A stretch of DNA of 64,000 bases, taken from assembly GCF_000156195.1 (NCBI RefSeq), contig NZ_GG688322.1, positions 202,498 through 266,497 on the forward strand. The letters are read 5' to 3'. Within the stretch, counting starts at the first letter, position 1; every line of letters begins with the position of its first letter. Position numbers and translations under genes: made by a program. Origin of the DNA: Bacteroides finegoldii DSM 17565 (GTDB lineage Bacteria; Bacteroidota; Bacteroidia; Bacteroidales; Bacteroidaceae). The notes under the pieces are model-generated. The model was not told the DNA's origin and ran no database searches. It worked only from the letters and a program-made list of their open reading frames with translations. This document shows positions 61,095 through 64,000 of this stretch, piece after piece.

Positions 61095-62415
61095 TACCAC
61101 GTCCGTATCCGGCAACGCAGGACAGGCGGCACTCGACCGATTTGCCGGGATGATGATCGAGCGGATGCGGCAGATGAAAGACACCGGCTGGAAGCAGGGA
61201 TGGATCGGCGGCGCGTCAGGCTTTGCCGGACTGCCCCAGAACGTCAGCGGACGGAACTACTCCGGCTCCAACTCGTTCTTCCTCCAGTTGCAGACGGCGG
61301 CCATGGGCTACCGCCTGCCGGTCTATCTGACCTTCAAGCAGGCGCACAACCTCAAAGCCCACGTACTGAAAGGCGAAAAGGCCTTTCCCGTGGTCTATTG
61401 GGACATGATGGTGAAGGACAAGTACGGCAAACGCATCAGCTCGGAAGAATACCGTGCGTTGGGCAAGGAGGAAAAGAAAGGAATGGAGGTGATACCCTTC
61501 ATCAAGGCCTTCCCCGTGTACAACGTGCAGCAGACCAATCTGGCTGAGATTCAACCGGAACGGATGCAGAAACTACAGGACAAGTTCAAGGTGCCCGAAC
61601 TCCGTGACACTGCCGGGATGTACGCCCATTCCGCCCTCGATCGCATGGTGGAGACACAAGCCTGGCTCTGCCCGATACAGGTGGACAAGCGTGTGGACGG
61701 GGCCTATTACTCTCCCTCCAAAGACCACATTGTGCTGCCCATGAAGGCGCAGTTCAACATCGGCGGCACGCCGGAGGACACCTACCGTGGCGGCATGGAG
61801 TTCTATTCCACCATGCTGCACGAGATGACGCACTCGACCATGACGGCGGAACGTCTCAACCGGGACATGGGCGGCAAGTTCGGCGACCCGAAGTATGCGA
61901 AGGAGGAACTGGTGGCGGAGCTGACCGCAGCGATGATCAGCCACTCGATGGGCTTTGACTCCAAAGTAACCGACAACTCGGCAGCGTATCTGGATTCATG
62001 GATAGGCGTGCTGAAACAGGAACCGAAGTTCATCGTCTCCGTCATGGCGGACGTGAACAAGGCTTCCGACCTGATTCTTGACCACGTTGACAAGCAGCGG
62101 CTGGCACTCGGCGAACAGCCGTACCTTGCCAAGAACGACCCTCTTGTACCGTTAGGCCCGGACGAGGAAGTACCCTTCAAGAACGCGGCCATCGTAAAGA
62201 CCCGTTCGGGCGGCTACGCCATCCGCGCCTCCTACGATGGTGTGGAGTTGGGGTTGAAAAACGTCTCCAAGGAGACGGCCAAGACCTATTTCCAGCTCAC
62301 GGACATGAAGGACAAGGCGGCGTTCCTGCACATGACGGCACGCAAGACCTACGGACCGGAACTGGCGGTGATGCAGCGGACACAGAAAACGGGTACCGGA
62401 ATCAGCATGATGTAA
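61066..62415 (+). CDS. ArdC-like antirestriction protein with zincin domain
   Basis: 449 aa (alternative start at 61078). The N-terminal ArdC ssDNA-binding domain covers about 20-170 (VSGRNYSGSNSFFLQLQTAA; LPVYLTFKQAHNLKAHVLKG). A metallopeptidase domain follows with STMLHEMTHSTMT (HExxH) near residue 250 and ELVAELTAAMI with the likely third ligand. ArdC proteins protect incoming single-stranded DNA from restriction during transfer; the protease part may act on host proteins. Confidence 0.85.
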   Translation: MTRTMASGTDTTSVSGNAGQAALDRFAGMMIERMRQMKDTGWKQGWIGGASGFAGLPQNVSGRNYSGSNSFFLQLQTAAMGYRLPVYLTFKQAHNLKAHVLKGEKAFPVVYWDMMVKDKYGKRISSEEYRALGKEEKKGMEVIPFIKAFPVYNVQQTNLAEIQPERMQKLQDKFKVPELRDTAGMYAHSALDRMVETQAWLCPIQVDKRVDGAYYSPSKDHIVLPMKAQFNIGGTPEDTYRGGMEFYSTMLHEMTHSTMTAERLNRDMGGKFGDPKYAKEELVAELTAAMISHSMGFDSKVTDNSAAYLDSWIGVLKQEPKFIVSVMADVNKASDLILDHVDKQRLALGEQPYLAKNDPLVPLGPDEEVPFKNAAIVKTRSGGYAIRASYDGVELGLKNVSKETAKTYFQLTDMKDKAAFLHMTARKTYGPELAVMQRTQKTGTGISMM

Positions 62416-62427
62416 AACGACCGGCTT

Positions 62428-63612
62428 ATGGCAGACTACAAGGTAAACTTCAAGGACTTGAAAGCACGGGTGGGTGTCGATGACATCGCCTACGCGCTGG
62501 GCTACCGGCTTGACCGCAAGGCCGGTGTCGGACGCTACATAGAGCTGGTGCTCGGGGAGAACGGCAACCGGCGTGACACCATCATTGTCAGCCATCCCAA
62601 CGACAAGGCGGCACAGACCTTTTTCCGCCGGGACGGTTCAAAGGGTGATGTGGTCACGCTGATACGGGAAAACCTGAGCGCTTTCACTGTATCGGGCAAG
62701 GACGAGTGGCAGAAGATTGCCAAGGTCATGGCACGGTTTGCCAACATGCCCGAACCCGAATACCGGGAAGACCGCGAATATGTGAAGTCGGTCAAAGCCA
62801 CCGCGTTTTTCGATGCCTCACGGTACGAAGTAAAACCGATAGACACGGAAAGGATTCCACGGCTTTTCTCCGAACGGGGGCTTTCAGACGGAACGGTCAA
62901 GGCACTTGCCCCGTTCCTTTCCCTGATACGTGACCGACAGAACGGGAAGTTTGACGGTTACAACATCGGCTTTCCTTACACCAACGGCCACAGCAACGTG
63001 CCGCAAGGCTACGAGATACGTGGATATGGCGGTTACAAGTCAAAGGCGGCAGGTACGGACTCCTCTTCATCGGCGTGGGTGGCCGACCTGTCCGGCGGCA
63101 ATCCTTATATCGTAAAAAGCGTGTTCTTCTGCGAGTCCGCATTTGACGCGATGGCTTTCTATCAGGTGAACCGGGCACAATTAGGAACGGACATTGCCCT
63201 TGTGTCGCTTGGAGGAACCTTCTCGGACAGACAGATAACCGGTGTGATGGAACGGTTTCCCGATGCGCGTGCATACGACTGCTTCGACAATGACCTTGCC
63301 GGACGCATCTACGGGCTGCGCATGATGGCGTTGCTGGAAGGCATCCCGATGAAAATCAATAAGAGAGACAATATCCTGTCAGTGGAAGCCAAAGGAAAGA
63401 CTTTTGAGCTGAACCCTGAACGTCCGTTGACCGTACAGGTCAACGAGCACCTTTCCATCCGTCACAAGATGGGGCAATGGCTGCCGCCCAAGGCGTTCAA
63501 GGACTGGAATGACTGTCTGCTGAACAAGCCGATGGCACCGGTTATCTCTCCACATAAGGAGGAACGTGAGGAAAACTTGGCCGGGCGCAGAAGTGCCGGT
63601 CTTAAAATCTAA
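62428..63612 (+). CDS. Toprim-domain protein (primase-like)
   Basis: 394 aa. The N-terminal part resembles DUF3991 (LGYRLDRKAGVGRYIELVLG; DKAAQTFFRRDGSKGDVVTL), followed by a Toprim fold: FFCESAFDAMAFYQVNRAQL (Glu) near residue 230 and ARAYDCFDNDLAGRIYGL (DxD). Comparable proteins in Bacteroides elements are called TraP-like and may act as DNA primases on incoming single strands. It lies immediately after the ArdC-like gene. Confidence 0.82.
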   Translation: MADYKVNFKDLKARVGVDDIAYALGYRLDRKAGVGRYIELVLGENGNRRDTIIVSHPNDKAAQTFFRRDGSKGDVVTLIRENLSAFTVSGKDEWQKIAKVMARFANMPEPEYREDREYVKSVKATAFFDASRYEVKPIDTERIPRLFSERGLSDGTVKALAPFLSLIRDRQNGKFDGYNIGFPYTNGHSNVPQGYEIRGYGGYKSKAAGTDSSSSAWVADLSGGNPYIVKSVFFCESAFDAMAFYQVNRAQLGTDIALVSLGGTFSDRQITGVMERFPDARAYDCFDNDLAGRIYGLRMMALLEGIPMKINKRDNILSVEAKGKTFELNPERPLTVQVNEHLSIRHKMGQWLPPKAFKDWNDCLLNKPMAPVISPHKEEREENLAGRRSAGLKI

Positions 63613-63617
63613 GGAAT

Positions 63618-64000
63618 ATGGAATCAATCTTCATCAAAAAGCGACTGGCGGCTTTTGCCGTCCTGTTGGGATTGGGCGCAGGGGGCGTTCCCGTCTTCGC
63701 CCAACAGACTGACCCGGCCCTGACCGCAGCGGTTGTGGCACAGACAGCGGAACTGAAAAGCATCCACAAGAAGCGGAGGAAACTCCAGGAGCGTATCATA
63801 GCCGCAGAAGCCGCCGTAACGGTGGCCCTCGACCGTGTCCACAGCGTCGAGGACAAAATGCTGGAATACCTGTCGAACGCGCAGGGAGCGATGCAGAACC
63901 TGTACCAAATCAAACGGGCAGGGGAACTGGTGACAACGGAAATCCCCAAGAACTGCAGCCTGCTGACAAAATCGGTCGGCGGAAACCTCAAAGGGACGGC
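63618..64000 (+). CDS. Secreted element protein, partial (runs off the window)
   Basis: 127 codons visible from ATG 63618. A signal peptide (RLAAFAVLLGLGAGGVPVFA, cleavage before QQTDP) is followed by a helical coiled-coil segment (TAELKSIHKKRRKLQERIIA; EDKMLEYLSNAQGAMQNLYQ). It is probably periplasmic and part of the conjugative element; the 3' end lies beyond position 64000. Confidence 0.7.
   Translation, partial: MESIFIKKRLAAFAVLLGLGAGGVPVFAQQTDPALTAAVVAQTAELKSIHKKRRKLQERIIAAEAAVTVALDRVHSVEDKMLEYLSNAQGAMQNLYQIKRAGELVTTEIPKNCSLLTKSVGGNLKGT

Overview
The window is almost certainly chromosomal DNA of a Bacteroides species close to the B. thetaiotaomicron/ovatus group. The evidence is repeated TAnnTTTG-type -7 promoter boxes upstream of genes, the families of the housekeeping genes, and a Bacteroidetes-type conjugative transposon with the TraA-TraO gene order. 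No rRNA, tRNA, CRISPR array or insertion sequence was seen. No reference genome could be searched.

Layout. 1-5.3 kb is core: lepA, a cation/proton antiporter gene broken by a dinucleotide insertion, and an rmuC-map operon read leftwards. 5.4-6.0 kb is a scar holding an ATPase remnant and a palindromic repeat. 6.0-21.9 kb is an AT-rich accessory island. It has a divergent 488-aa unknown gene, a structured leader, then a rightward run: FtsZ/tubulin-like protein with Sel1 repeats and a membrane tail, single-HKD phospholipase-D protein, tiny hydrophobic proteins, a membrane helical protein, a membrane-anchored Hsp70-like ATPase, a HerA/DUF87 ATPase, an HNH-nuclease plus zincin-protease protein, small proteins, a DUF1232 protein and a 17-unit Sel1 repeat gene. 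21.9-27.9 kb holds two tandem RavA-ViaA (MoxR AAA+ ATPase plus von Willebrand A) pairs. 27.9-35.6 kb is core again: B12-binding radical SAM protein, lipoprotein, RluA-type pseudouridine synthase flanked by two palindromic repeats, rlmD and ppdK. 35.8-64 kb is the left part of an integrative conjugative element, running off the right edge.

The most notable system is the 6-28 kb block. The promoter region before the FtsZ/Hsp70/HerA operon (7494-7588) and the one before the first RavA-ViaA pair (21793-21887) share a palindrome, an AT-rich box and a -7 box at identical spacing. This suggests one co-regulated multi-ATPase system with a nuclease/protease effector. A conflict or defence role is an inference from architecture, not shown. 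Several of its genes carry single indels or a stop codon (one in an A8 run), so the copy here may be decaying, phase-variable, or affected by sequencing error.

The conjugative element carries a tyrosine integrase, mobA/mobB, a ParA-headed tra operon of type IV secretion genes, a VirD4-type coupling protein and TraX. An AT-rich three-gene insert with its own leftward promoter follows. After it come a leftward glucosaminidase and a rightward DNA-processing set: DUF4099/3945-like protein, MutS-domain-I protein, ArdC-like protein and a Toprim protein.
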